A stretch of DNA of 15,682 bases from RGIG3009 sp964389495 (GCA_964389495.1 CAYMDU010000032.1:1-15682); one strand, 5' to 3'; counted from the stretch's first letter, positions 1 through 7,162 are shown. Translations and numbers: made by a program. Notes: generated by a model from the sequence alone, not told the origin.

Positions 1-43
1 TAAGGGGAGGTGGTGAGGGCGTAGCCCGAACCGGAGGGGTTGT
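1..43. repeat. Possible dispersed intergenic repeat, cut by the window edge
   Basis: The block carries GGGGAGG and GGAGGGG around a small GGGC-GTA-GCCC hairpin. This pattern resembles the short GC-rich intergenic repeats common in Ruminococcaceae genomes, recognised from memory only. No open frame here looks real, and bases 44-95 show nothing further. A second copy is not present in this window, so repetitiveness cannot be shown here. Confidence 0.35.
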
Positions 44-95
44 TACCGTCCAGAGAATGGCACCCATGTCTTATTTTCAAAACACCCGCCCACAC

Positions 96-126
96 AAAAA
101 CCCCCTGCCGATTCGGCAGGGGGTTT
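96..126 (-). terminator. Rho-independent terminator of rpsT
   Basis: A perfect 10-bp stem pairs 101-110 with 114-123 around a 3-nt loop. On the minus strand it is followed by a T run (96-100). It lies 12 nt past the rpsT stop codon. The A/T bases on both flanks extend the stem by 3 bp. Confidence 0.92.
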
Positions 127-137
127 GCTGTTTGTCC

Positions 138-392
138 TTACGCGTTTGCTTTTTTAGCGAGGGCGGACTTTCTCCGTGCAGCAGTGTTCTTGTGCAGGAG
201 TCCCTTGGCAACAGCCTGGTCAATTTTCTTGACAGCGGCCTTCACGGCAACATCCTTATCGGCGGCACCGGCGGCAATGGCGGCGTTCGCTTTTTTGATC
301 TCGGTTTTGAGATCGGAACGGCCGGCTTTGTTGCGGGCGGTTTTCGCGGCGATTACCTTCACGCGCTTTTTGGCGGATTTAATATTGGGCAT
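138..392 (-). CDS. rpsT: 30S ribosomal protein S20
   Basis: Encodes an 84-residue, strongly basic protein beginning MPNIKSAKKR, the hallmark N-terminus of bacterial S20, which binds 16S rRNA early in 30S assembly. The Lys/Ala-rich helical body and the C-terminal stretch RRKSALAKKA fit the family, and the length is typical (84-88). An in-frame GTG at 396-398 lies only 1 nt from the GGAGG, whereas the ATG at 390-392 has an ideal 7-nt spacing from it, so the ATG is chosen. The gene is monocistronic: it has its own sigma-A promoter about 50 nt upstream and its own terminator. It is transcribed divergently from gpr, and the two share a 136-nt intergenic region. Confidence 0.97.
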   Translation of the reverse strand: MPNIKSAKKRVKVIAAKTARNKAGRSDLKTEIKKANAAIAAGAADKDVAVKAAVKKIDQAVAKGLLHKNTAARRKSALAKKANA

Positions 393-438
393 GGTCACAC
401 CTCCTCAAAAAAGACTTAGCTTAAATCACGCATGGATT

Positions 439-467
439 ATCATACCACGAAGATTTCAAAAAATCAA
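439..467 (-). promoter_or_regulatory. Sigma-A promoter of rpsT
   Basis: On the minus strand, TTGATT (462-467) is followed by a 17-nt spacer and TATGAT (439-444). The predicted start near 432 gives a ~40-nt leader before the rpsT ATG. Spacing and position are both ideal. Confidence 0.8.
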
Positions 468-479
468 TACCTTTTTTTC

Positions 480-508
480 GAATACCGCGAATTTTTCGCG
501 ACACACTA
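480..508 (+). promoter_or_regulatory. Candidate sigma-G/sigma-F promoter of gpr
   Basis: GAATA (480-484), a 17-nt spacer, then CACACTA (502-508). The known sigma-G consensus in Bacillus is about GMATR, 17-18 nt, CATNHTA, so only the third base of the -10 differs. The start would fall near 515, right at the gpr ribosome-binding site, giving a very short leader. No sigma-A-like promoter is visible on this strand. The call is inference from motif match and family knowledge: gpr is forespore-expressed in Bacillus. Confidence 0.45.
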
Positions 509-528
509 CTGTGTGGGAGGAATCGCCA

Positions 529-1347
529 ATGCAACGCCGCACCGATTTGGCCGTGGAAACACTGCCGTCGCACACCCCCGCGGGCTGCCGCGTGCGCGAA
601 TGGGACGCCGCCGGCCTGCACCTGCACCGCCTCACCGTGTCGCGCCGCGCCGCCCCCGCCGTCGGTTGCCCGCCCGGTGCCTATGTCACCGCCACCCTGC
701 CGCCGCTCACCGACAACGACACCGCCGCCGAAGCCATGGCGCGCACGCTGGGCCGCGAATTGCGCCGCCTGCTGCCGCCCACCGGCCCCGTGCTGGTGGT
801 GGGGCTGGGCAACCGCGCCGTCACCCCCGATGCGCTGGGCCCCCGCACCGCCGCCCACATTCTGGCCACCCGCCACATCCCGCAGGAACTGGCGCGCAGC
901 ACCGGCCTTGTCGACTTGCGTCCCTGCGCCGTCATTGTCCCCGGTGTGCTGGGCAACACCGGGCTGGAAAGCGAAGAAACCGTGGCCGGCCTGTGCCGCA
1001 CCGTGGCCCCCGCCGCGGTGATTGCCGTGGACGCGCTGGCCGCCCGCAGTCCCACCCGCCTGGGGCGCACCGTGCAACTGTCCGCCGCCGGCATCGCCCC
1101 CGGTTCCGGCGTGGGCAACACCCGCCGCGCACTCACCCGCCAAACGCTGGGCGTGCCCGTGGTGGGGCTGGGCGTGCCCACCGTCACCGATGTGGGCCCG
1201 CTGTCGTCCGCCGGCACCGCCTTTCTGGTCACCCCGCGGGAAATCGACCTGCTCATCGCCCGCGCCGCCCGCCTGCTCGCCATGACGGTGCACGCCGCCC
1301 TGCACCCCGCCCAGTCCCCGCTGGAGCTGCTGGCCATCGCGCAATAA
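529..1347 (+). CDS. gpr: GPR endopeptidase (spore protease), compact form
   Basis: GPR degrades the small acid-soluble proteins that coat spore DNA, at germination. The 272-residue product starts MQRRTDLAVE; in Bacillus GPR, autoprocessing occurs within the equivalent (R)TDLAVE region, so there is almost no propeptide here. Family blocks include PPGAYVT (48-53), VLVVGLGNR (88-96), VTPDALGP (98-105), AVDALAARS (166-174) and PGSGVGNTRR (191-200). The two catalytic-type aspartates fit D101 and D168. The ATG lies 8 nt after GGGAGG, and upstream in-frame extensions have no such signal. Bacillus GPR has about 368 residues; here a segment of roughly 70 residues between GVPTVTDVG and FLVTPREID is missing. 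spoIIP follows 49 nt downstream, the conserved neighbour. Confidence 0.95.
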   Translation: MQRRTDLAVETLPSHTPAGCRVREWDAAGLHLHRLTVSRRAAPAVGCPPGAYVTATLPPLTDNDTAAEAMARTLGRELRRLLPPTGPVLVVGLGNRAVTPDALGPRTAAHILATRHIPQELARSTGLVDLRPCAVIVPGVLGNTGLESEETVAGLCRTVAPAAVIAVDALAARSPTRLGRTVQLSAAGIAPGSGVGNTRRALTRQTLGVPVVGLGVPTVTDVGPLSSAGTAFLVTPREIDLLIARAARLLAMTVHAALHPAQSPLELLAIAQ

Positions 1348-1350
1348 CCC

Positions 1351-1379
1351 GCATATTTGTCCACCCGCCCGCATACACC
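1351..1379 (+). promoter_or_regulatory. Likely sigma-E promoter of spoIIP
   Basis: GCATATT (1351-1357), a 14-nt spacer, then CATACACC (1372-1379). The Bacillus sigma-E consensus is about KMATATT, 14-15 nt, CATACANT, so only the last base differs. It sits in the 49-nt gap between gpr and spoIIP. This matches the known arrangement in B. subtilis, where spoIIP is expressed in the mother cell from its own promoter. The leader would be very short, about 12 nt. Confidence 0.6.
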
Positions 1380-1396
1380 TGTACGGGTGAGAAACT

Positions 1397-2488
1397 ATGA
1401 ACCATCGCATCAAACCGTTTTTACGCCGCGCCGCTCTCGTCGCCGCCGTGCTCGGCAGCGTGTCCGCCGTGGCCGCCGCCGTGCCGCCTTCGGCCTGGCA
1501 CACGTTGGGCGAACGCGCCGCGCTGCTGGCCGCCGGCCTGCACCGGCCGGCGCACGGCGCGCAGCTGCTCAGCGGCCGCCTGTCGCGGGAGGGAGCCGCC
1601 GCCGGCACCCCCACCGTCACAACAACGGCCGCCCCCACCGTGGGCGAAGGCCGCACACAACCGGTCACCACCGCCGCCGTGCCCGCGCGGCAAGAGGGCG
1701 GCGGCCGCATTGTCACACAGCAAATGAGCGCCGGCAGCACCTTTGTGCAGGGCGTGGCCGTGCGCAACAAAAGCGGCGTGTCGGTCAGCGTGGCCGACAG
1801 CCTGCAACACACCCCCACCCTGTCGCTGTCCTCCCACAGCACCGACCCGCAGGTGCTGATCATGCACACCCACACCACCGAATGTTACATGAGCTACGAT
1901 GCCGGCTACTACAACCCCACCGACCCCACGCGCAGCACCGACCCCGCCCGCAACATGGTGGCGGTGGGCGAAGCGGTGGCGGCGCGGTTGCAGGCGGCGG
2001 GCATCGGCGTGTTGCACGATACCACCGTGTACGACCAACCCTACACCGGCGCCTATGTCCGTTCGCAACAGGGCGTGCGCCGCCTGCTGGCCGAACACCC
2101 CACCATCCGCGTGGTGCTGGATTTGCACCGCGACGCGGTGTACCAGTCCGAAACCACCTATCTCAAACCCACCGCCGTGCTCAACGGCCGCGCCGCCGCG
2201 CAGGTGATGGTGGTGGTGGGCATGAAAAACACCGCCGCCCAACCCAACACGCACACCGCCGAAAATCTGGCACTGGCCGTGCGCTTGCAACAGCGCCTGC
2301 ACCAAACCCACCCCGGCCTGGCGCGCCCGCTGCTGCTGGCCAATGCCCAATACAACCAGCAGCTCACCAACGGGTCGCTGCTCATCGAAATAGGCGGCCA
2401 CGCCAACACGCTGGACGAAGCCCTGTACAGCGCCGACCTGCTGGGCGATGTGCTGGCCGATGTGTTAAAGGAGCTGACATCCGCATGA
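1397..2488 (+). CDS. spoIIP: Stage II sporulation protein P (amidase/endopeptidase)
   Basis: SpoIIP is a membrane-anchored, zinc-dependent peptidoglycan hydrolase that works with SpoIID and SpoIIM to dissolve septal wall and drive engulfment. The 363-residue product has a basic N-terminus, one membrane segment (about 11-29), a low-complexity Ala/Thr/Gly linker (about 65-105), then the SpoIIP domain. Family motifs present are IMHTHTTE (155-162), HDTTVYD (207-213), LDLHRDA (241-247), YNQQLTNGSLLIEIGG (319-334) and NTLDEAL (337-343). H157/H159/E162, H207, H244 and E331 are candidate metal-binding or catalytic residues. The ATG follows a weak GGGTGAG site. A small stem, CACC with GGTG, overlaps that site. 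The stop codon overlaps the start of the next gene. Confidence 0.96.
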   Translation: MNHRIKPFLRRAALVAAVLGSVSAVAAAVPPSAWHTLGERAALLAAGLHRPAHGAQLLSGRLSREGAAAGTPTVTTTAAPTVGEGRTQPVTTAAVPARQEGGGRIVTQQMSAGSTFVQGVAVRNKSGVSVSVADSLQHTPTLSLSSHSTDPQVLIMHTHTTECYMSYDAGYYNPTDPTRSTDPARNMVAVGEAVAARLQAAGIGVLHDTTVYDQPYTGAYVRSQQGVRRLLAEHPTIRVVLDLHRDAVYQSETTYLKPTAVLNGRAAAQVMVVVGMKNTAAQPNTHTAENLALAVRLQQRLHQTHPGLARPLLLANAQYNQQLTNGSLLIEIGGHANTLDEALYSADLLGDVLADVLKELTSA

Positions 2489-2769
2489 CCCACCGTTCGC
2501 CCCGTCGCCGTTCGTCCGACCGGTCCGCCGCCCGCCCGGTAACGGTCGCCTTGGCCCTCACCGCCCTGCTGCTGGCCACCGCCACCGGCCTGTGGTGGGT
2601 AGACCGCACCGCCGGCACCGCCCTGCACGGCCCCGCTGCCGTCACCGTGGCCGCCCCCGCACCCAACCTCGGCGCCGCCGCACAGGCCCTGCCGCCGCGC
2701 CTGGCAGCGTGGGCGCACTGGTTGCGGGCCGAACAGCAGCTGCTGGCCCGCCTGCTTCCGCCGGACTGA
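2485..2769 (+). CDS. Small one-pass membrane protein, unknown, coupled to spoIIP
   Basis: I do not recognise this 94-residue product. It has a very basic N-terminus with RSPRRRSSDRSAAR (4-17) and a single hydrophobic segment (about 18-39, ending LWWV), then an Ala/Pro/Leu-rich tail with a possible amphipathic helix (about 68-92). The positive-inside rule suggests a cytoplasmic N-terminus and an external tail. Its ATG overlaps the spoIIP stop as ATGA, and AAAGGAG lies 11 nt upstream inside spoIIP, so translational coupling is likely. It is the last gene before a strong terminator. Position and coupling suggest a sporulation role (inference only). Base composition matches gpr and spoIIP, which argues for a real gene. 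Confidence 0.7.
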   Translation: MTHRSPRRRSSDRSAARPVTVALALTALLLATATGLWWVDRTAGTALHGPAAVTVAAPAPNLGAAAQALPPRLAAWAHWLRAEQQLLARLLPPD

Positions 2770-2780
2770 CCACACAAAAA

Positions 2781-2830
2781 ACAAAAAACAAGGGAAAACG
2801 GACACACCGTTTTCCCTTGTTCGTTTTATT
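2781..2830. terminator. Bidirectional terminator between convergent genes
   Basis: A perfect 15-bp stem pairs 2787-2801 with 2807-2821 around a 5-nt loop. It has a T-rich tail on the plus strand (2821-2830) and an A-rich flank on the left, which becomes a T-rich tail on the minus strand. It serves both the gpr-spoIIP cluster and the AI-2E family gene. Confidence 0.93.
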
Positions 2831-2841
2831 TCTCGGCCCCG

Positions 2842-4008
2842 TCACGCCCTGTCGGCCCGTTCGGGTTCGCCCGCGGTGCCTTCGCGCGCACGGCGGGCGG
2901 CAATGTAGTCGGTCAGGAACATTTGCACCACCGCCACGGCGGGCACCCCCAAAAAGATGCCCCAAAATCCGCACAGGCCGCCGCCCACGGTGATGCCCAG
3001 CAACACATAAATCGGTTTCAATCCCACCGTTTGGCCCACAATCCGCGGCTGAATGATGTTGGCATCCACCTGTTGCATCACCAGAATATAGGCCGTCACA
3101 AACACGGCACCGGCCAGGTTGCCGGTGAGCAACATCACCAGCACGCACACAATGCCGCCGATGAGCGCGCCGAAATACGGAATCATGTTCATCAGCCCCA
3201 GCAGCATGCCCATCACGGGGGCGTTGGGCATGCGCGCCAGCAAAAAGCCCACCGTGGCCAGCACGCCCACCACCACCGCGTCCAGCGCCTGGCTGTACAG
3301 GTAGTTGTAGCAAATCTTGGCCACCTTTTTGGAATACACCGAAAAGAAATTCATGGTGCGCGGCTTGAACACCAGCGAGCACACGGATTTCACCGTGCGC
3401 ATCAGCGATTCCTTGCCCAGCAGCATGTACACCGACACAATCAGCGCCATCACCACATCCACCAGCGAACTGGCAAACCGCACCACGCCGCCCACATAGG
3501 ACAGCACGCGCTCCACGGTGAGATACTGCTGCACCGTGGCATACACCTCTTGAATTTTGCCTTCCACATCAAAGCCTTCCAGCAGGCCGCCCGGGGCACT
3601 GTATTCGCGCACCAGCGCCAGCACCTTGTTGTAGTAGGTGGGCAACTGGCCGATAAAATCGCCCAGCGCCTGAATCACGGCAGGGATCATGGCGTAAATC
3701 ACCAGCACCACCACCAGCAGCGCCAGCACATACACAATCAGCACCGACAGCGGCCGCGCCGCGCGTTGCATCCATTTGCCCCACCACCCCTTGCGGCAAC
3801 GGCGCAGCGCGGTGTCCAGCTTGTTCACCGGCGCATACAGCAAAAAGGCAATGCCAAACCCCACAATAAAGGGCGTGAGAATGGAAAGCAACGACCCCAC
3901 GGCCCGCCCGATGGCCCCAATGTTGTCAAACGTTTTGTACACCACAATCAAAGCCGCTCCCACCAGGAACAGCCCCAACCACTGGGCCACATTCTTTTTC
4001 ACCTTCAT
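2842..4008 (-). CDS. AI-2E family (UPF0118) membrane transporter
   Basis: A 388-residue polytopic membrane protein. Hydrophobic segments lie near 9-24, 38-58, 86-109, 178-197, 240-258, 263-295, 299-312 and 332-365. Family signatures are NMIPYFGALIG (274-284) and QQVDANIIQPRIVG (312-325), followed by GIFLGVPAVAV in the last segment. The family (PF01594) includes E. coli TqsA/YdgG and sodium/proton antiporters, so the substrate cannot be assigned; autoinducer-2 export is only one possibility. The tail after residue 372 is charged (Arg/Glu) and likely cytoplasmic. The ATG has GAGGTG about 7 nt upstream. The gene has its own sigma-A promoter and shares a terminator with the facing sporulation cluster, so it is probably monocistronic with possible read-through from dnaJ. 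Confidence 0.9.
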   Translation of the reverse strand: MKVKKNVAQWLGLFLVGAALIVVYKTFDNIGAIGRAVGSLLSILTPFIVGFGIAFLLYAPVNKLDTALRRCRKGWWGKWMQRAARPLSVLIVYVLALLVVVLVIYAMIPAVIQALGDFIGQLPTYYNKVLALVREYSAPGGLLEGFDVEGKIQEVYATVQQYLTVERVLSYVGGVVRFASSLVDVVMALIVSVYMLLGKESLMRTVKSVCSLVFKPRTMNFFSVYSKKVAKICYNYLYSQALDAVVVGVLATVGFLLARMPNAPVMGMLLGLMNMIPYFGALIGGIVCVLVMLLTGNLAGAVFVTAYILVMQQVDANIIQPRIVGQTVGLKPIYVLLGITVGGGLCGFWGIFLGVPAVAVVQMFLTDYIAARRAREGTAGEPERADRA

Positions 4009-4029
4009 GCGCTGTCACCTCACAGTGTC

Positions 4030-4058
4030 AGTATAGCAGACCCGCCGCCGAAAATCAA
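4030..4058 (-). promoter_or_regulatory. Sigma-A promoter of the AI-2E family gene
   Basis: On the minus strand, TTGATT (4053-4058), a 17-nt spacer and TATACT (4030-4035). The -35 box overlaps the last codon and stop of dnaJ. The start falls near 4023, about 15 nt before the ATG. Confidence 0.78.
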
Positions 4059-5206
4059 CTGAAAACATCTTTCAGCTTTTCAAAAAATCCGCGCCGCTTT
4101 TCGTAGTTCTTGTCGCCCAGCGACGCTTCAAACGCCTGCAACAGCTCGCGCTGCTTGGCGTTCAAATCGCGCGGCACTTCCACCGTCACCCGCGCAAACA
4201 GGTCGCCCTGCCCGCGCCGGTTCAACCGCGGAATCCCCTTGCCTTTCAGCGTGATCACATCGCCCGGCTGGGTGCCTTCGCGCACGGTGTACTTTTCCTT
4301 GCCGGTCAGGGTGGGCACCTCAATCTCGGCGCCCAGCGCCATTTGCGCATAGGTCAGCGGCAGTTCGCACCACAAATCGTAGCCGTCGCGCTCGAAAATC
4401 GGGTGCGGCCGCACATGAATTTCAATCTGCAAATCGCCGGCCGGCCCGCCGTTCACGCCGCTGTTGCCCTTGCCGGGCACCGTGAGCACCTGGCCGTCGT
4501 CAATGCCGGCGGGAATGTTAATGCCCACCGTGGAGGTCACTCGCACCTGGCCGCCGCCGTGGCAGTCGGGACACGGATTTTCCACAATTTTGCCCTTGCC
4601 GCGGCACCGCGAGCACACCGTTTGCGTTTGCATCACGCCAAACGGCGTGCGTTGCTGGCGGGTTTCCTGGCCGCTGCCGTGGCACACCGGGCAGGTGGCG
4701 GGCGCCGTTCCCTTGGCCGCCCCGCTGCCGCCGCAGGTGCGGCAGGTTTCAATCAGGCTCACCTTCACCTGCTTGCGGCACCCGGCCGCCGCTTCGTCAA
4801 ACCCAATCACCACCGAGGCCGCCGCATCGCCGCCGCGCCGCGGCGCGTTGGGGTTGCTGCGCCGTCCGCCGCCGCCACCGAAAAACGACGAAAAAATATC
4901 GCCCAAATCGATGTCGCCGGCATCCCAGCCGCCGCCACCGCCCCAGCCGCCGGCACCACCGGCGCCGAAATTCGGGTCCACCCCGGCGTGGCCGTATTGG
5001 TCATACCGCGCCTTTTTTTGCGCGTCCGACAACACTTCGTAGGCTTCGTTCACTTCTTTAAACTTGGCTTCGGCCTCCTTGTCACCCGGATGCAAATCGG
5101 GGTGATATTGCTTGGCCATGCGCCGAAACCCTTTTTTAATCTCGTCCTCCGAGGCGCCCTTTTGCACACCGAGAACTTCGTAATAATCGCGCTTTTCTCC
5201 TGCCAT
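4055..5206 (-). CDS. dnaJ: Chaperone DnaJ (type I Hsp40)
   Basis: DnaJ delivers unfolded proteins to DnaK and stimulates its ATPase. The 383-residue product has a J domain (about 6-70) with the essential HPD at 35-37, and a Gly/Phe-rich linker (about 76-127). Four zinc-binding CxxCxGxG repeats follow: CRTCGGSG (155), CPVCHGSG (172), CSRCRGKG (198) and CPDCHGGG (212). Two C-terminal substrate-binding beta domains come last. All key residues are present. The start is uncertain: ATG at 5204-5206 gives the usual MA-KRDYYEVLGV beginning; an in-frame GTG at 5213-5215 would add three residues. The Shine-Dalgarno (GTGAGGG) is weak and close to either. A hairpin separates dnaJ from dnaK, and no separate promoter is evident. 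Confidence 0.97.
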   Translation of the reverse strand: MAGEKRDYYEVLGVQKGASEDEIKKGFRRMAKQYHPDLHPGDKEAEAKFKEVNEAYEVLSDAQKKARYDQYGHAGVDPNFGAGGAGGWGGGGGWDAGDIDLGDIFSSFFGGGGGRRSNPNAPRRGGDAAASVVIGFDEAAAGCRKQVKVSLIETCRTCGGSGAAKGTAPATCPVCHGSGQETRQQRTPFGVMQTQTVCSRCRGKGKIVENPCPDCHGGGQVRVTSTVGINIPAGIDDGQVLTVPGKGNSGVNGGPAGDLQIEIHVRPHPIFERDGYDLWCELPLTYAQMALGAEIEVPTLTGKEKYTVREGTQPGDVITLKGKGIPRLNRRGQGDLFARVTVEVPRDLNAKQRELLQAFEASLGDKNYEKRRGFFEKLKDVFS

Positions 5207-5233
5207 AACCCTCACCGTTCAACCGTTATCGTG

Positions 5234-5283
5234 CCGGCCCGCGGCCGACGAACACACGCCCCCTCGCTTGCCGAGGGGGCGTG
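5234..5283 (-). other. Tandem hairpins between dnaK and dnaJ
   Basis: A perfect 12-bp GC-rich stem pairs 5255-5266 with 5272-5283 around a 5-nt loop, starting 7 nt past the dnaK stop. A second small stem, CGGCC/GGCCG (5234-5246), follows in the direction of transcription. No T run follows on the minus strand, so this is not a standard terminator. It may slow transcription, protect the hrcA-grpE-dnaK message from 3' decay, or mark an RNA processing point that lowers DnaJ relative to DnaK. Confidence 0.6.
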
Positions 5284-5290
5284 AAACCTG

Positions 5291-7120
5291 TTAATGAACC
5301 TCGCCGTTGTAGTACCCGTCGCCGGCTTCGGGCGGCACATCGCCCGCGTTGCCCGCGTCACCGGCCGGTGCCGCTCCCTGGTCGGGCGCCGCCGCTTTGT
5401 AGATTTTTTCCGACACTTCGTAGAACTTCTTCATCAGTTCGTCCTGCGCCGCTTTAATCGGCTCGGTGTCTTCGCCCTTCAAGGCCTCTTTCAGCGCGTC
5501 AATGCGCGTTTGCAGTTCGGTCTTGTCGGCGTCTTCCAGCTTGTCGCCCAGTTCTTCCATGGTCTTTTCGCACTGGTACACCGCCTGGTCGGCACCGTTG
5601 CGCAGCTCCACCTCTTCGCGGCGCTTCTTGTCTTCGGCCGCATACTGTTCGGCTTCCTGCACCGCCTTTTCCACATCTTCTTTCGACATGTTGGTGTTGG
5701 AGGTGATGGTGATGTGCTGCTCTTTGCCGGTGCCCAAATCCTTGGCACTCACATTCACAATGCCGTTGGCGTCAATATCAAAGGTCACTTCAATCTGCGG
5801 CACACCGCGGCGGGCCGGGGCAATGCCGTCCAAATGGAACATGCCCAGCGTTTTGTTGTCGCGGGCAAATTCGCGTTCGCCCTGCAACACATGCACTTCC
5901 ACCGAGGGCTGGTTGTCGGCCGCCGTGGAGAAAATCTGCGACTTCTTGGTGGGAATGGTGGTGTTGCGCTCAATCACGCGGGTCATCACACCGCCCATGG
6001 TTTCCACACCCAGCGACAGCGGGGTCACATCCAGCAGCAACAGGCCTTTCACTTCGCCGCCCAGCACGCCGCCTTGCAACGCCGCGCCCATGGCCACGCA
6101 CTCGTCGGGGTTGATGCCTTTGAACGGCTCTTTGCCCAGGAACTTCTGCACCGCTTCCTGCACGGCGGGAATTCGGGTGGAACCGCCCACCAGCAGCACC
6201 TTGTCAATGTCCGAAGCCGACAGCCCGCTGTCCGACAACGCCTGCCGCACCGGGCCCATGGTGGCTTCCACCAAATCGGCCGTCAGGCGGTTAAACTCGG
6301 CACGGGTCAGGGTCATGTCCAAATGCTTGGGGCCGGTGGCGTCGGCCGTGATAAACGGCAGGTTGATGTTGCTGGTCATGCCGCCCGACAGTTCAATCTT
6401 GGTTTTTTCGGCCGCTTCGCGCAAGCGCTGCACCGCCATTTTGTCGGTGGCCAAATCCACGCCGGTTTCCTTTTTAAATCCGTCAATCATCCATTGCACA
6501 ATCTTCTGGTCAAAATCGTCGCCGCCCAGGCGGTTGTTCCCGGCGGTGGCCAGCACTTCCTGCACGCCGTCGCCCATTTCGATAATCGACACATCAAACG
6601 TGCCGCCGCCCAGGTCATACACCATAATCTTCTGGTCGTTTTCCTTGTCGATGCCATAGGCCAGCGCCGCCGCGGTGGGCTCGTTGATAATGCGCTTCAC
6701 TTCCAGGCCCGCAATCTTGCCGGCGTCTTTGGTGGCCTGGCGCTGGGCGTCGGTAAAGTAGGCCGGCACCGTAATCACCGCTTCGGTCACCGTGTCGCCC
6801 AAATAGGCTTCGGCGTCCTGCTTCAACTTGGCCAGAATCATGGCCGAAATCTCTTGCGGGGTGTAGTCTTTGCCGTCCACCGACACCTTGTGCGCGGTGC
6901 CCATTTCGCGTTTAATCGACGCCACCGTGCGGTCGGGGTTCGACACCGCCTGCTGCTTGGCCACGCGGCCCACAATGCGCTCGCCGTCTTTTTTGAACGC
7001 CACCACCGACGGGGTGGTGCGGGCGCCTTCCGCGTTGCGAATCACCACGGATCCGCCGCCCTCAATCACCGCCCCGCAGGAATTGGTAGTACCCAAGTCA
7101 ATACCGATAATCTTTGCCAT
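5291..7120 (-). CDS. dnaK: Chaperone DnaK (Hsp70)
   Basis: Hsp70 ATP-dependent chaperone of the cytoplasm. The 609-residue product has the nucleotide-binding domain with IDLGTTNS (7-14), ITVPAYF (116-122), YDLGGGTFD (168-176) and VGGSTRIP (311-318). The interdomain linker LLLLDVTPLSLG (360-371) comes next, then the substrate-binding beta domain (about 372-480) and the helical lid. It lacks the ~24-residue N-terminal insertion of proteobacterial DnaK, as expected for Gram-positives. The tail is Gly/Ala/Pro-rich and ends GDGYYNGEVH rather than the EEVD-like ending. The ATG has AGGAGG 8 nt upstream. It lies 42 nt after grpE in the same operon, under HrcA/CIRCE control. Confidence 0.99.
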   Translation of the reverse strand: MAKIIGIDLGTTNSCGAVIEGGGSVVIRNAEGARTTPSVVAFKKDGERIVGRVAKQQAVSNPDRTVASIKREMGTAHKVSVDGKDYTPQEISAMILAKLKQDAEAYLGDTVTEAVITVPAYFTDAQRQATKDAGKIAGLEVKRIINEPTAAALAYGIDKENDQKIMVYDLGGGTFDVSIIEMGDGVQEVLATAGNNRLGGDDFDQKIVQWMIDGFKKETGVDLATDKMAVQRLREAAEKTKIELSGGMTSNINLPFITADATGPKHLDMTLTRAEFNRLTADLVEATMGPVRQALSDSGLSASDIDKVLLVGGSTRIPAVQEAVQKFLGKEPFKGINPDECVAMGAALQGGVLGGEVKGLLLLDVTPLSLGVETMGGVMTRVIERNTTIPTKKSQIFSTAADNQPSVEVHVLQGEREFARDNKTLGMFHLDGIAPARRGVPQIEVTFDIDANGIVNVSAKDLGTGKEQHITITSNTNMSKEDVEKAVQEAEQYAAEDKKRREEVELRNGADQAVYQCEKTMEELGDKLEDADKTELQTRIDALKEALKGEDTEPIKAAQDELMKKFYEVSEKIYKAAAPDQGAAPAGDAGNAGDVPPEAGDGYYNGEVH

Positions 7121-7162
7121 TGTTGTTTCCTCCTATGCTCTGTGAGCAAATAATCTGTTATG

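Noticed and set aside
40..528. N-terminal extension of gpr over the rpsT gene
   Set aside because: It would overlap rpsT antisense and lacks a ribosome-binding site. The ATG at 529 has GGGAGG at 8 nt and gives the expected GPR N-terminus.
421..1878. A 485-codon open frame antisense to gpr and spoIIP, and long frames in 432-1400 and 1357-2483
   Set aside because: Shadows of high-GC coding sequence; the translations are low-complexity (His/Gln/Gly or Arg/Pro runs). The gpr and spoIIP frames carry clear family motifs.
4059..4075. CTGAAA/TTTCAG inverted repeat at the end of dnaJ as a terminator
   Set aside because: Only 6 bp, A/T-rich, inside the coding end and without a proper T run; it probably does not terminate.
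7136..7148. TGCTC-TGT-GAGCA dyad between grpE and dnaK
   Set aside because: A 5-bp stem is too small to claim a regulatory role, and the dnaK ribosome-binding site is outside it.
5294..7153. A 619-codon open frame antisense to the whole of dnaK
   Set aside because: A known artefact: the strong codon bias of dnaK in GC-rich genomes leaves the opposite strand open. The translation is His/Arg/Gly-rich with no domain pattern, and there is no plus-strand promoter or ribosome-binding site.
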